Source: Malus domestica (lineage: Eukaryota > Streptophyta > Magnoliopsida > Rosales > Rosaceae). Taken from it: DNA of 64,000 nt. The stretch spans positions 28,177,001-28,241,000 of the forward strand of contig NC_091671.1 of the NCBI RefSeq assembly GCF_042453785.1. The letters are read 5' to 3'. Shown piece after piece: positions 21,584 to 34,117 of the stretch. The position numbers and the translations under genes were made by a program. Numbering within the stretch: position 1 is the stretch's first letter; the number at the start of each line of letters is the position of its first letter. The notes beneath the pieces were generated by a model. That model saw only the letters and a list, made by a program, of their open reading frames with translations, was not told the DNA's origin and ran no database searches.

Positions 21584-23317
21584 ATGCCAATTGAAACACG
21601 ATCGGTAAAAAAGAAAAGAGCTATGGGAAAATCAACAACCGATTTACCAACTCAGAATATAGGACACAGTGTGCCACAGACGCAGAATCCCATCAGCGCT
21701 GTAACACTTGAGTCCACGAGGGCGACTCGCCGAGAAAGGGAAGTTAATCTCGACGGTCAGTTTCGTAGCCTTGAAATCCCCAACAGGAACACCTGCGTTC
21801 TTAATGAAGGGATAATAGAGGAATGTGACGAGGATGGTGGCGAAGGATCTGATCCACCAACAAGGTCGTTTCTTCGAAAACGGCTTGACGAGCAATCTCG
21901 GATGATTGAATAGACGTTTAGTTGAGGAATCGATAAACTCCATGACATGATACGCAATACCAGTGAGGCACAAACCAGATTACTCGAAATACTGGTTAAT
22001 AAGGTTAGCGACGGTAGGACTTTCGATCTTGCTCAACATTTGCCACCGAGAAATAATCTAGCACCAAGTGCGTCGGCTGAGTTAATCCCTGTTCGGCTCA
22101 AACCAATTAACTTGGAGAGAGGAGGATGATCGAATAGTAGGTCAGATGGATCCGACCAGAGAGTGGAAGTAACACCCGTCGATATGACCGAGGTCCAACG
22201 GATGATCGATTCGGCCATGAAGAAAGGGCCGAAGTTCCCTAAATTTATACATCCGTATCCGGCTTATGTGGAACAGTTCAAATACCCTAGAGGTTTCAAA
22301 ATCCTGGATTTTAGCCTTTTCGTCGGAGAATCATCCTTGTCCTTGTTGGAACATGTGGCCCGTTTCACCGCGCAATGTGGAGATGTCAATAGCGACTTTC
22401 ACAAGCTGCGACTGTTCAATTTTTCGCTGACCGGTTCAACATTTGCTTGGTATATCAACCTTCCATCGAAATTTGTCCAGAGCTGGGAAGAGTTGGTCGA
22501 GAAATTTCATGAGCAGTTTTATCGGCCAGGAATAGAAGTGTCAGTATCCTCGTTAGCAAGGATGGCTCAAGCATCCGACGAATCACCAATGGATTATCTT
22601 ACCAGATTTAAATCAGCCAGGAATTGGTGCCGAGTATCTCTCCCTGAAGTCGAGTTCGTCAGACTTGCTCTGAATGGTCTTGACGTAGAATATAAAAAGA
22701 AATTCTTGGGGGCAAATTTTCAGGATATGTATGAACTAGCCCAGCATGTCGAGCAATATGATTATTTACTTCTTGAAGAGAAGATCTCGAAAGCTCCGTC
22801 CAGAGGGACAATTTACAAAAATCCCACTGTCAGTTATGCATCGGCCGAAGGTGAATGTGTTAGCGTGGATGCAGCCGAGATAATCATAGATAAGCCATAC
22901 GTTTGCAAGGCACTGACTCAAATTGACTCCAATGAAGCCAAAACCCGCTCGGCCCCTGAAGAAACAATGAAAACATCAAAGGTCTATACTTTTGATATTA
23001 CAAAAGCCGATGCAATTTTTGATCAATTGCTATCAGCGAAGATCATCAAACTTCGGCCTGGGCATAACATTCCCAAGGCCGAAGAGCTTAAAGGAAAGAT
23101 ATATTGCAAATACCATAATTCCAACAAACATACGACAAATAATTGCGTCGTGTTTCGAGACAACGTCCAGAGCTGGATTGATAATGGCAAACTGAGATTT
23201 CCAGAGAAGAAGATGAGCGTTGATATTGACCCTTTCCCCATGGCAACAGTAAATATGGTAGATGCATGCCTACCTAAGGACAAAGGAAAAGGGAAGGCCG
23301 AAGCTGTTGCGACGTAA
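21584..23317 (+). pseudogene. Gag of the Tat element, three nonsense codons
   Basis: One reading frame runs from the ATG at 21584 to the TAA at 23317 and is broken by TAG (near 21911) and two TGA codons (near 21925 and 22127). The intact C-terminal 384 codons start at 22163. They contain the retrotransposon gag domain (FTAQCGDVNSDFHKLRLFNF ... WEELVEKFHEQFYRP ... MDYLTRFKSARNWC) and a basic tail. Two of the stops can be explained by TGG or CGA changing to TGA by C-to-T change. The protein would form the particle core. Confidence 0.85.
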
Positions 23318-25551
23318 CGCTTTCGGAATCAGAACTCTTGGCCACGTTTCATGGCTGATTTTCGTTCAAACGAACCACTTACAGCTTTAACGGGACCTGC
23401 TATTGTCAAGCCCATGACAGATTACAACATTGATGAAGACAGTGGGACGGCGGTTTTATGCAGTAAATGTAAAGCAAAGGTCAACATCGAGCCAAAGGAA
23501 AAGTCCTTTCCGCCTATAAAGGAACAACCTATAGCCGCAACCCAGCAAAAGGTGACCAACGCAGGCCAACATCAAGGGGTTTTTGATAGGCTCGGTCCTA
23601 AAGTGAGGATGGAAGAGACACCTTCAGTCAGACGACGCCTCGATTTTGACGCTCCGTTTTATGACGATGACTACTATGTACGTAACTCTAGCAGCTCGGA
23701 ATCATCGCAGAGCCAAAAAACCTTCAAACCTCTCGAACCTAGAGACCAACGTTGGTATACATATCACTCTTCGAAAGGCGTCTACACCGCACTGTCCAAA
23801 TCCCAGAAATGTCGGCACTAAAGAATAGATTGCATGGCCCGTCGACGGGCAGCCCAAGAAACTTCCATCCCTAAATGGCAGCCGAAGGACACAATTGCCA
23901 CCGACGATGAACGACCACCTCCAACGATTATGACAGAGTTGGTTCAAGGGAAACGGCTGGTCAATCAAGATATCGAAACCACATTCGAAGAGGCTGATAA
24001 ACGGATCAAACTTCTTCTTCGGCCCGGGGAGATGAAGGCACGTCTCGAGCATTTCAGGCTAGAAGCTGAAAGCAAATTAACCCCGCCAGCCACACGAGAA
24101 CCTTTGATCAAAATTCGACGGAATTTACATCCACCATTCCTCGAGGAAGCCTTGGAATATATGCGAGAGTTCCATAAGAAACATTCGGCCAACGATCTGT
24201 TTGGTTTGCCGAAAGCATGTCAAGACACAATCGATCTGGTTCTAACTTACCTGGATGCCGAGCGAATCATTCAGAAGACCTCAGACCCAGGATTGAAAGC
24301 TAGGTTCCAGCACATACGAGAAGCTCGTGTCCTTGGTTTTGAAGTCGACCCATATACTGATATCGATGCAATTGACCTTCCTTTCTCAATGGAGGACCTT
24401 CAGTATTTACGATATCACTTCGAAGTATTTTCGGCTGTTTCTCTCTTCGACCTTACGACCGATGAAATAACACGTGTCGCACGGCTAGATGCCTATCTCG
24501 ACATCAGGGATGCCCGTATACACTACCAGGAACAAGTTCGGATCTTGGCTCCAAGCACACTATCGATCTCAGACTCACTTGAAACACTTACGCAGAACCA
24601 ACAGGCTGCCGCATAGACACCGCAGGACCAAACCATTGAAGAAGGAGAAGAAGAGTCTCTTCGTCCAACTCTAACGGAAGCGGATGCCACAATCGCCGAC
24701 CAGGAAAGAGACGAGGCTAGCGAAGAGGATCATAACCCGATGGGCCCGTCAGTCCTGGATAACATGGAAATCAGTATGGTCCATGTTTTACCCGCTGATT
24801 TTCAATCAAGCACAGCTCAACCGAATTTCCTCGATGGTGATGTAGTTGCCGAGGAAGCCGGTCATATCGATTTTGTACCTATTGCTGAAGTCGAGTCAAC
24901 AACAAAAGATGATAGTCTGAAAGCAGCTTTGGCCGAATTGTTTCCTCGTTCATCATCGGCCAAACTTCATCATTTGAAGCCATTGTATGTAACGGCCCAT
25001 ATCGAAGGGTATCCAGTCTCTAAAGTTTTTGTCGACTGTGGTGCCACCGTCAATATCATGCCTGTAAACATCATGAAGGCCTTACGTCGCTCCAATAACG
25101 AACTTATTCCGTTTGGGATCACGATGAGTAGTTTCGTCGGAGACAAATCCCAAACCAAAGGGGTACTTCTGTTATCAGTAAATATTGCCGGGCGTACTCA
25201 CATGACCGCTTTTTTCATTGTCGACTCCAAGACCGAGTATAATGCACTGCTCGATCGCGACTGGATTCATCAAACCAGCTGTATTCCTTCATCATTATAT
25301 CAAATGCTCGTCTTTTAGGATGGTAAATCGGTCACCGTTCACCCGACTGATAGCCAACCCTTTGAAGCTAACATGATCCAAGCACGATATTATGATGACC
25401 ATGTTGGCTACATCACCCTACAAGGCTTCAATGATGAAAGACGGCCGACTCAGATTTCTGTTCAGAAAGCTATCGAGGTTGGCACCGAGACTGTCTACCA
25501 GGATTCGACGAGACTCGGGTTAGCTAACTTCCTCCCCGACCCCGATGTTTG
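23318..25551 (+). pseudogene. Gag-pol junction and aspartic protease of the Tat element
   Basis: The reading frame of gag continues, with stop codons after 23317, 23821, 24616 and 25318, as a polar linker and then a retropepsin. The protease active site reads VFVDCGATVNIMP (near 25030). The catalytic aspartate is kept but the usual D-[TSG]-G is D-C-G. The second motif ALLDRDWI corresponds to the family's LLGRDW. The acidic 23834-24616 segment (260 codons) has no recognised domain. The frame closes at DPDV near 25551. Confidence 0.8.
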
Positions 25552-25699
25552 ACACCGATCGGGAACAACGTCAGGCCGCGGTTTCTTATACTATGGAACG
25601 ACTGCTGGCCCATTGGTAAACTATCTCTAAGCAACCACATTCGGGCGTCAACCTCGTCGAGTTCCTCGCTGAAGGAGATAATGGTCCTGTCTTATCTCT

Positions 25700-26680
25700 T
25701 GATAAAATTCAAATTGCTCCGGCCGAGCTTGAAGACAATCGGCCCCAAGTTAAGGACCCCTTGGAAGAAATTAATGTTGGGACGGCCGATGACCCACGGC
25801 CTTTGTTTATTAGCACTTTACTTTCCCAACCTATGAAAGCCGAACTTCGTGCCCTGCTTGAGGAGTTCAAAGATTGTTTTGCTTGGAGCTACCATGAAAT
25901 GCATGTCTTAGATCGTACTCTCGTCGAGCATGAGTTACGTATTAAGCCTGGATGTAAACCTTTCCGTCAACACCTCGCCGATTTTCGACCGAAGTGCAAC
26001 TCGGTATCAAGGACGAACTGGTTCAGCTTTTGAACACCGGGTTCATTCGGAGAGCTCGGTACGTTGAATGGTTGGCCAATATCGTTCATGTTTTAAAGAA
26101 AAATGGTGCATTGCGCATTTGCATCGACTTCAGAAATCTGAATCTGGCAACTCCCAAAGATGAGTATACAATGCCGATTTCGGATTTGTTAATAGATACT
26201 GCGGTAAATCATGCCATCTTATCTTTTATGGATGGCCATGCCAGGTACAACCAAATTTTCATTGCCGAAGCTGATGTGCACAAAACTGCTTTTCGCTGCC
26301 CGGGGGCACTCGGCACTTACGAATGGGTTGTCATGCCATTCGGCCTAAAAAACGCCAGCGCCACATACCAACGGGCAATGACTACCATATTTCATGATTT
26401 AATTGGAACCATCGTCGAAGTCTATATCGACGATGTTGTAATTAAATCCAAACACCGGCAGACACATCTCGATGATCTCCGCCAGGCTTTCCTCCGTATG
26501 CGTCAACACAACCTCAAAATGAATCCTGCTAAATGTGCATTCGATGTGTCAGCCGGTAATTTTCTCGGCTTCCTAGTGCATCACTGTGGGATTGAAGTGG
26601 ACGAAAATAAAGCACGCGCAATCATCAGTGCTCCACCCTTGACGACGAAGAACAACTACAGTCCTTACTCAGTAAGATAA
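25700..26680 (+). pseudogene. Reverse transcriptase of the Tat element
   Basis: The N-terminal part (ELRALLEEFKDCFAWSYHEM) is in one frame and the palm in another, from about 25994, so a frameshift lies near 25985. The palm has LRICIDFRNLN, MPFGLKNASATYQR and the catalytic YIDDVV, followed by KCAFDV...FLGFLV. A second frameshift near 26645 separates it from the thumb (INFLRRFIANSAGKM). All three catalytic aspartates are present, but the frame breaks abolish function. Confidence 0.9.
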
Positions 26681-27200
26681 ATTTTCTCCGTCGATTTATA
26701 GCTAACTCGGCAGGTAAAATGAAAGCGTTCTCTACGCTTTTGAAACTTAAGGACTCAGATAAATTTGAGTGGACAGACGAGCATCAGGCAGCGTTTACAC
26801 AAATCAAAGTCTCCCTCACGACACTACCTGTCATTGTTCCACCCCGGCGCGGTAAACCTTTCAAACTATATATCTCGGCGGCTGAAGAGTCCATCGGCTG
26901 CCTCTTCGCCCAAGATAACAATGCCGGGCGGGAGCATGCTATTTTTTACCTCAGTCGAAATCTTAATCAACCAGAAATCAATTATTCTGCCGTTGAGAAT
27001 CTCTGTCTCGCCGTGTTCTTCGCCGCCTCCAAGCTTTGGCATTACATGCTTCCGTCGGTCACACAAGTCATTGCCTAGATCGACGTCATCCGGTACATGC
27101 TTACCCGGCCAATCGTAAAAGGCCGAATTGGGAAATGGACAATGGCGTTGTCCGAGTTTAGCTTGCAATACGTGCCCTAGAAAGCTGTCAAAAGCCAGGC
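26681..27200 (+). pseudogene. First RNase H of the Tat element
   Basis: Contains KMKAFSTLLKLKDSDKFEW, then PRRGKPFKLYISAAEESIGC and AIFYLSRNLN...YSAVENLCLAVFFA. This is the degenerate RT-linked RNase H (RT_RNaseH type) normal for gypsy pol. The expected first aspartate is replaced (YISAAEES where D is usual), as is known in elements that gained a second RNase H. Two TAG codons interrupt it (27076 and near 27180). Confidence 0.8.
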
Positions 27201-27201
27201 A

Positions 27202-27741
27202 TTGGTAGACTTCCTTGCTCAACACCCTTCCCCCTACGGTTTTGGGGACACTGAGGTCGAAATCGGCATGGTTGAAACGCGCGATAACTACTGGATGATG
27301 TATTTTGACGGTTCAAGTACTTCATCATCGACCAACGTTGGCATTTTCATTCAATCTCCTAACCATGATCGTTGGTATTTTTCGCTCAAGCTGGATTTCG
27401 ACTGCACCAATAATCAGGCTGAATACGAAGCCCTTATCATCAGCCTTGGCATCCTTCATGACTTGCGGGCCACCCGTGCCCTCATCCTCGGCGACTCTGA
27501 ACTTATGATTAACCAACTTAATGGGTATTTCCGCTGCATGAGTTGTACCCTGGCACCCTACCACATGGTTGCCAGCTATTTGGCCGAATCCTTCGCCGGT
27601 ATTACTTTCGAGCATATTTCCCAGACCCATAATACCGCCGCGGACGAGTTGGCTCAAATCGCCTCCGGTGCATATCTCATGGGGGGCAAGTTAGGCCCTA
27701 GAAATACCGGTGTTACGACAGCTATACCCGGCCTTGGTTAA
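27202..27741 (+). pseudogene. Second, plant-type RNase H of the Tat element
   Basis: This RVT_3-type domain begins YWMMYFDGSS and continues CTNNQAEYEALI, ILGDSELMINQLNG and HNTAADELAQIA. The catalytic residues D, E, D and D are in place. Its presence after the pol RNase H is diagnostic of the Tat lineage. A frameshift near 27710 separates it from integrase. Confidence 0.88.
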
Positions 27742-29119
27742 CCAGCAAATCCTCCGACGCGACGACGTGATACGCACCAGAGTCATGTCCTTACCTTCGT
27801 TGCTAGACCGACAAGACCCTATAGAGGTTTGTGCCATCGAGGCAATGCCAGATGATTGGAGAAAGCCTATTATGCAGTACCTTGACAATCCCAATGGAAA
27901 ACATAGTCGCAAGACACGAGTTCACGCCACGAACTATGTCACGTACCAAAACGAGTTATACCGAAAGGGTGAGAATGGTCTATTACTGTTATGCCTCGAC
28001 CCCCAAGAGAGTGCTTAAGCAATCATAGAAGTCCATGAGGGGGTGTGCGGAGCTCATCAGTCCGGACGTAAAATGCGGTGGTTGCTTCAGTGGCACGATT
28101 ATTTTTAGCCAAGAATATTGAAGGATTGTATCAAATTCGCACGAGGGTGCATATAATGTCAGATTCATGGTCCTATACAGCGGGTCCTGGCCGAGTCATT
28201 ACATTCGGTCACTAAACCATGGTCGTTTAGAGGATGGGCTATGGACGTAATCAGCAAAATCACACCATCTTCCGGGGCTACCAAGCACGCATGGATACTC
28301 GTTACAACCTATTACTTCACTAAGTGGGTCGAAGCTAAATCGTATGCCGAGCTAACGTCTAAAGAAGTTTGCGACTTTGTGGAAGAACATATTGTGACTA
28401 GATTCGGTGTACCAGAAACGATTATAATTGATAATGGCACAATCTTTACAGCCGAGAGGCTTAGAGAATATACGGCAACTTTGAAAATTCGGCTTGAACA
28501 GTTTACACCGTATTATCCACAAGCAAATGGGTAGGCCGAGGCAAGTAACAAAATAGTGATCGGCATTCTCGAGAAAATAATAAAAGAAAGGCCTGGCATG
28601 TGGCATTTAAAGTTAAACGAGGCTTTATGGGCATATCGAACATCGCTCCGATCGGCGACTGGGACAACCCCGTATGCACTAACCTACGGACACGACGCAG
28701 TGTTACCAGTCGAGTTAAGCATAAATTCGTTATGAATAATTGAACAAAGTAGTTTGTTCAGCGCCGAATATAATCAGTCCATGAGATAGGAGTTGGAAGA
28801 CTTGGAAGAAGCGCGACTCGATGCCTATAACTTGTTGGTAGCACAAAAACAGATTGCCGAGCGAGCATACAATCAAAAGGTCCGACATAAAACATTTGGC
28901 GAAGGTGAATTAGTTTGGCAAACGGTGTTGCCCACAGGAATTAAAGACCCTAGGTTCGGCAAATGGTCGCCAACTTGGGAAGGTCATTTCGTCGTACATA
29001 AGGTTCTCGGCAAAGACGCGTATCATCTTAGAGACCGGACTGGTTTAGTTCACAAATTAGCAATCAATGGGAAGTTTTTAAAGAAGTACTATCTAGTCAC
29101 ATGGGAGATGCAGGAATAA
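27710..29119 (+). pseudogene. Integrase of the Tat element
   Basis: The zinc-binding head (VHEGVCGAHQSGRKM ... CQIH) is near 28030-28170 with stops. The core has WAMDVI (first D), IIIDNGTIF (second D) and PQANG-stop-AEASNK, where a TAG replaces the usual Q just before the catalytic E. The C-terminal part (from 28793) reads VRHKTFGEGELVW...WSPTWEGHFVVHKV and ends at TAA 29119. Stops at 28533 and 28734 break the frame, so the enzyme is dead. Confidence 0.85.
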
Positions 29120-29289
29120 AAATTCATTTCATTAAGGCCGATGAAAAAATACACATTGAGGTAATCGATCAGTTTACATTTAAGGTGAAGAAGGAAGAAG
29201 AGTGCCGAGAAGAGCCTTCAACTCCAGCCACCGCACCTCGCCCATTATGACCTCGGCCTGCTGGTTCTTCTTGTCCATTTTTAATTGCT

Positions 29290-32200
29290 CGACTCATTTT
29301 GTGCTGGCCGCATACTCGATTAAACAAGCTTTACCGCCCGACTCGAAATCCTTAGCAAGCTCGGAAGCAATGGTCGACCTTCGTTTCTCTAATTCGGCCA
29401 TTTGACGGTTGAGGTCAGCCAAGGCCTCTCCTTTTGCCTTCAAAGCATCAATATTTGGACGGAGAGTATCTTGGACGGCTGTGGCAGCTTGCAGGTCTTG
29501 TTCAGCTTTCAGAGTGTTCTCAAAGATACTAAAGGTCTTTCGAACCCGCTCCAAGGCAGACGACGCCTGAACGATAGCCTCGCCGCTCAGTTGACCATCA
29601 GCTCCGAGGTCGTTTAAACAAGCACCGAGCAAATTAAGACCTTTACGTTCGAGTACTTGCGACGCCGAAAGAGACAAGACCTCTCGCAACCGAGCTAGAG
29701 CAGTTGAATCAACAGCTTCAGTTGTGGTGGCCGAAGGACCAGCCTCTCTAGTAATGCTGGACAAGAGGGCTTTAAATTCGACTTCCCATGAGGCCTGCAC
29801 ACAAAATCAGGGTGAGCTCAAGGAAATTATAAAAGATAACAAGAAGGTTTTGTTCTGTAAACCTGACGAGATGAGACTTCGGCCATGTCTTCAAGATCGT
29901 TGCTCGAACCTAAAGAACTTAATGGTCGAGCCCAATATCTTAGATTGCTTCTCAGCTCACACGGCCGATGGAGGTTATCTACGTTCGATGGCCACTGAGG
30001 CGGCCAAGAGACATAGTTAACACCCTTCGGTGCATAGAATTTTCGATGAAAAGAGTGTACAGGCACCTGACAGTTAGTACTTTCCTGGTTTAGAGCTCTA
30101 TAATAGAAAAATAATCAAGGAAAGACGGTATAAGGTACTTATGAAGGCCGAAGTGGCTTCCTGCGGAGGAATATCGAGGTCCTGGTCCTGAGGATGAACG
30201 GACGTTTCCACCGTCGCCTCTGGTTCTCCAGCAGGTCGTTTGCCACGGTTGGTCATAGAAGGGCCGATTGGGACAGCCGCTTCGGACGCAGAGTCGAGGT
30301 CTGGTCCTATGGAGGAGCGGGCATTTTTATCGCTGCTGCTGGCTCTTCGGTCGGTCGTTTGCCACGGTCGGCCATAGAATGGCCGACTTGGGCGGCCACT
30401 TCGAACATAGGAGGAGGTTGACGGCGGGAACGAGGGCGATTCGCCAGTGGAACTTCGTCGTTCCCCTCACTATCTTCCAAGACGAAGACCGAGGGTTTTG
30501 GATTCGTAGGGGAAGTTCTCTTGGTCGCAGGGACTGCCTTTTCCAGGACAGGTGCAGCCTCGACCGGTGGAACATCAACTAGTTTACCAACCTTAGAAAT
30601 AGGTCGTGCTTGGATTGTTGCTTCGGCTGGAATTGACCGTTTTTCGACCAAGGCTTGGGCGATGGGGGGAGAAGGGGAAACGCTGGGAGTCGTCTCTCAT
30701 TTCTTCGCTAGCTTTTTGATCCGTTTGGCGGGCCGAGAAGGTTTGGTGGTCGGCTCGGCTTCTTGACGAGGCCGTTTGCTCAACAAGGCCTGCGCAGCAG
30801 TCTTTGCTTTCTTAGAAACAATCGATTTTCTCTCGGCTGCAGCCGCAGCAACCACCACCACTTTTTTCGATGATCGGCTACCTGAGAAAGTAAAAGCAAA
30901 TCAGCAAAGCAGATCAGTAGTTTAAGGTTGAAGGAAAAAGGCAAAGTAAACCGTTACCTTGGGCTTGGGGGGCAGAAGCCTTCTTAAGTCGACCATCGAA
31001 GAGGTTATTCAAAACGGTTTCGACCGGAACATTAAAAAACTGCTCGGTATACTGTTCCCACCAATCACCGAAGGTGTCTGGACAACCTTGGAGATAGCCA
31101 AGTTGCCGAGCAAGGAAGTTGGGATGATACACTTCCCAACTCGCTCGGAGACCCTCACAGTCGAGAGGCAGGTTGCGGGCAAGCATGAAAGACCCCCAGG
31201 ATTGACGAAGGTTAGCATCTTCGTCTGCACCCCATGCTGTTGTAGGAAGTCTGATCGATGAAGGGTACTCTCGACGACGACAGATCAAGAACTCATCATT
31301 ATAAAGGTCGTCGAGAGCAAAGAAGTACCTGAACACTTATTCGGCTTGGTGAGGGGGGATTGGCCGAAAAGCCAGTTGAGGGCCAAGTGCTTCAGTAGGC
31401 GAGAAGTGAGCAATCGTCAGCCGAAGAAGAGTAAAGTAGACCTGCAGCCAGAGTTGGAAGACTTAGAGGGGACTATTCTGCTGCGGATCGACCTTATCCA
31501 GGGTCGTCTCGGCCAAGCAGCGTAGAAGGTGGGCAAGAATGTCCGGGCTGAGTGCTAGAGTATGACCGCTAGCTAAGGTTTCGGGCACTGGCATATTCTC
31601 CACCAAACACTTGTTAGATTTGGTACAACAAATAAATTTGTTGTACCAATAGAAGAGGAACGCCTCGTGTTCTCCTTCTCGCAGGGCCTCTTCTCATCGG
31701 CTGGCAAAATGGAGGTAGAGGGTGTTGTAGTTGAAGAAGTTCTTGTGAAGCTTATGGAACTCCTCCTTCGAGGGTGTTTGGCCTTCATGGCTTAGCGTCT
31801 CAAGGGCCCGTTTGTCGAAGAGCGCCTTCAAATTAAGATTCGACGGGTACCCAGGGAGGGCAGAGTCGACTAGGATTCCAGTCGGGGAAGTCCCCAAGAT
31901 GGCAGTAAGGTCGATGATGGTGGGGCCAGTGGGGCCCGAGAGGGAGGACCATGGTGTTAGTGGCCAAACACCAGAAGCATAAAGCCGCTAGGAGGAGCTC
32001 CATGTCCAGAATAACCTCCATGGATGAAAGGTGAATGGCGTCGTAGATGCCTAGGGTTTTCCATTGCTCGCCGAAGAGTTTTTCCATTCTTACAACCCAG
32101 GCGGCCCAGGTTGTAGTAGTCGAGGGCCAAGAACCTTGAGGCCTCGCCACATCCCACTTCAACCAGTCGAACCCTTGTAGCAAGGGTGATAGGCGGTGCT

Positions 32201-32372
32201 CTTGGAGAAGTCCAGTGATGGTCGATGGCACCGCCGCCTTGAAGAGAGGACCCAAGATTTGATGAGGGGTGCTTATATCGCTCTCAAATCGGATGGTTTT
32301 GATTGAACTCCAATCGATGATTTTCTGGCATTGGTCACACTCCTTAGAAAGCTTAGAGATAAAGGAGGCCAT
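29290..32372 (-). pseudogene. Antisense gene of the Tat element, plant mobile domain-like
   Basis: The ATG at 32372 opens MASFISKLSKECDQC and continues through WLKWDVARPQGSW, MEKLFGEQWKTLGIYDAI and LLAALCFW. A one-base shift near 31930 leads into TAILGTSPTGILVDS and FYWYNKFICC. Further minus-strand blocks are 31336-30914 (ALDDLYNDEFLICRRREYPS ... LRASWEVYHPNFLARQLGYLQG), a probable intron (about 30956-30884), a basic A/K-rich exon, a proline-rich segment (30651-30307) and a coiled coil ending at 29294. The front half resembles the plant mobile domain (PMD, MAIN/MAIL1 family), known to be carried antisense by some gypsy elements. Several stops make it a pseudogene. Confidence 0.65.
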
Positions 32373-32989
32373 GGTGAAACAAGAAAAGAACTTTATGGGT
32401 TAAAGATTGAAGAACGAAGACCCGGAAAGAAGAAATGCACTGGAGAATGATGGCGAGAAATTTCAGAAAATTTAAAAGCGTGAAAGAACAAATGAGATAA
32501 TTTCGGTATTTATAGAACTGGGGAAGGAAGGGCAATCGTTCAAAATTCAAAATAAAGGGTAAAATCGACTGGAAAAAAATCGCTAATCATTATGAACATT
32601 CAGGAAATGCAGTTGAGAAGCCTGAGGGTCTCAGGTTTTGGGAGCGCACGATTGCGTGTGGCGACGAGATTTAGGGCAAAGGACGTTTTGGCGTCTGCAC
32701 GATGACGAAAGGCTCGCGGATTGAGGTAGCACGGTCATGTTCAGCACTAATGTCACGATGGCACTACGATTCAGGGAGCCGCACGCCTTAGACGTCATTA
32801 TTGGGGATTGGCCGTGTTAAAGGATGCCACGTGGTGTTTTGGTCAACAGGATCAAGATCGTGCAATCATGCTCAATAAATGCGCCTCGGAAATGGAGGAC
32901 TTGGGCTCTGAGTGTAAGATTCGCTGCTTAGTGTAAGATTCGCTTCTTCAAGGTCAAAACTCGACCAAAGAATTCAGGCCAAGGACCTC

Positions 32990-33005
32990 AGAAGCGAGGG
33001 GGCAA
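32990..33005 (+). other. Polypurine tract of the Tat element
   Basis: AGAAGCGAGGGGGCAA directly precedes the 3' LTR and would prime plus-strand synthesis. Confidence 0.8.
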
Positions 33006-34117
33006 TGTTTGGGCCCAAAATATTAGGTTGGCCGAGTATAGAATTAGTCTCGGCCCAAAAGGCCTTACAACAGGATTCGATTAGGTCGTGGGCTTCCAAA
33101 TCCGGGTCGATTATGCCATACCGCAAGGCGAGTTGAATCCTGATGCAATGAGGAGTCCCGGCAAGATCAATAACCCGGAAACGAATCCGACTTGATAAAG
33201 GACTAGGTTCACAATTATAGTGAAAGTAGGACTAGTCGAGTTGGTGTTTGATCAGGAGAAGAAGACTTAGTCCAAGTAGGGTTTTAACTCGGCTTCAAAT
33301 GTATCCAATGCTATAAATAGAGGAGGCTGTGCATCATTCAAGCCCCTCCAATTCAACACACAAACTGCCCTGCACAAACTCTCTCAACAACTTTGAGATT
33401 TTTATTTTCCCTTTTCGCTGACACATCTTCCGTTGGCATCAACAACACTGTGGGAGCAACCGGTGATATCTTAAGTCGGCATAGATAGCTCTGTCATCGT
33501 AGAATCAGCCGGTTTCGCAGTATCTTCCGTTGGCATCGACAGCACTGCGGCGAGGACGGTTGGTTACCTATCCAAGTCTCAGTCGAGAAGGATTTTCGGA
33601 TCCTTATTGATTGAGGTCATCTCATTAGCCTTCTCGGCGAAGTGAGGTGTTACAGTTTATTGAGCTCGGCGCATTGCACGCCGAGTTATTTTATGATTGG
33701 GTACTCCCAAGTGAGATTTAGAGTTCGGCATTCAGACGGCCGAACCACGTTCATTATTAAGACTTATATTCTCTTTGAGTATTTATGCCCTTACACTTTG
33801 GTGTCGATTCGGAGAGAGTTTACTTTGACGAATAACATCACTGTGACCGAATCCGACGATGGCGATTTGTGAACTTCGTAAGAATAGTAACCTTATCTTT
33901 AGGTTCGAGAGCCCAAGAGGTCGAGACGTGTTCCTTTCTCGGCCGCAATCGCAGGACGCAGAAGTCAGTCGCGTACCCAACGCAACATCAGCAAATTTAC
34001 TCCTCGGTCGAGCTCAACCGACGAGTTGGCACGCCCCGCATTCATCGAAGGATGTAGTTAGCTTATAGATTACTCGGCCTGCGTGCCACGTAGGCTTGGT
34101 AGTTTTTAGGGTCAACA
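33006..34117 (+). repeat. 3' LTR of the Tat element
   Basis: 1112 bp, matching the 5' LTR with about 50 substitutions and two compensating single-base indels near the start. TATA box at 33312-33319. Confidence 0.92.

Larger units (their letters stand above)
20429..34117 (+). mobile_element. Ty3/gypsy element of the Tat lineage, complete with both LTRs
   Basis: Two 1112-bp LTRs begin TGTTTGGGCCC and end GGGTCAACA. The 5-bp duplication GAGGT flanks the element at 20424-20428 and 34118-34122. The internal order on the plus strand is gag, protease, RT, RNase H, a second plant-type RNase H and integrase. The double RNase H and the large size mark the Tat clade. A gene-sized antisense region lies between integrase and the 3' LTR. 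The LTRs differ at roughly 50 positions by eye (about 4-5%, mostly transitions). Several stops and frameshifts make the copy defective. Confidence 0.92.
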
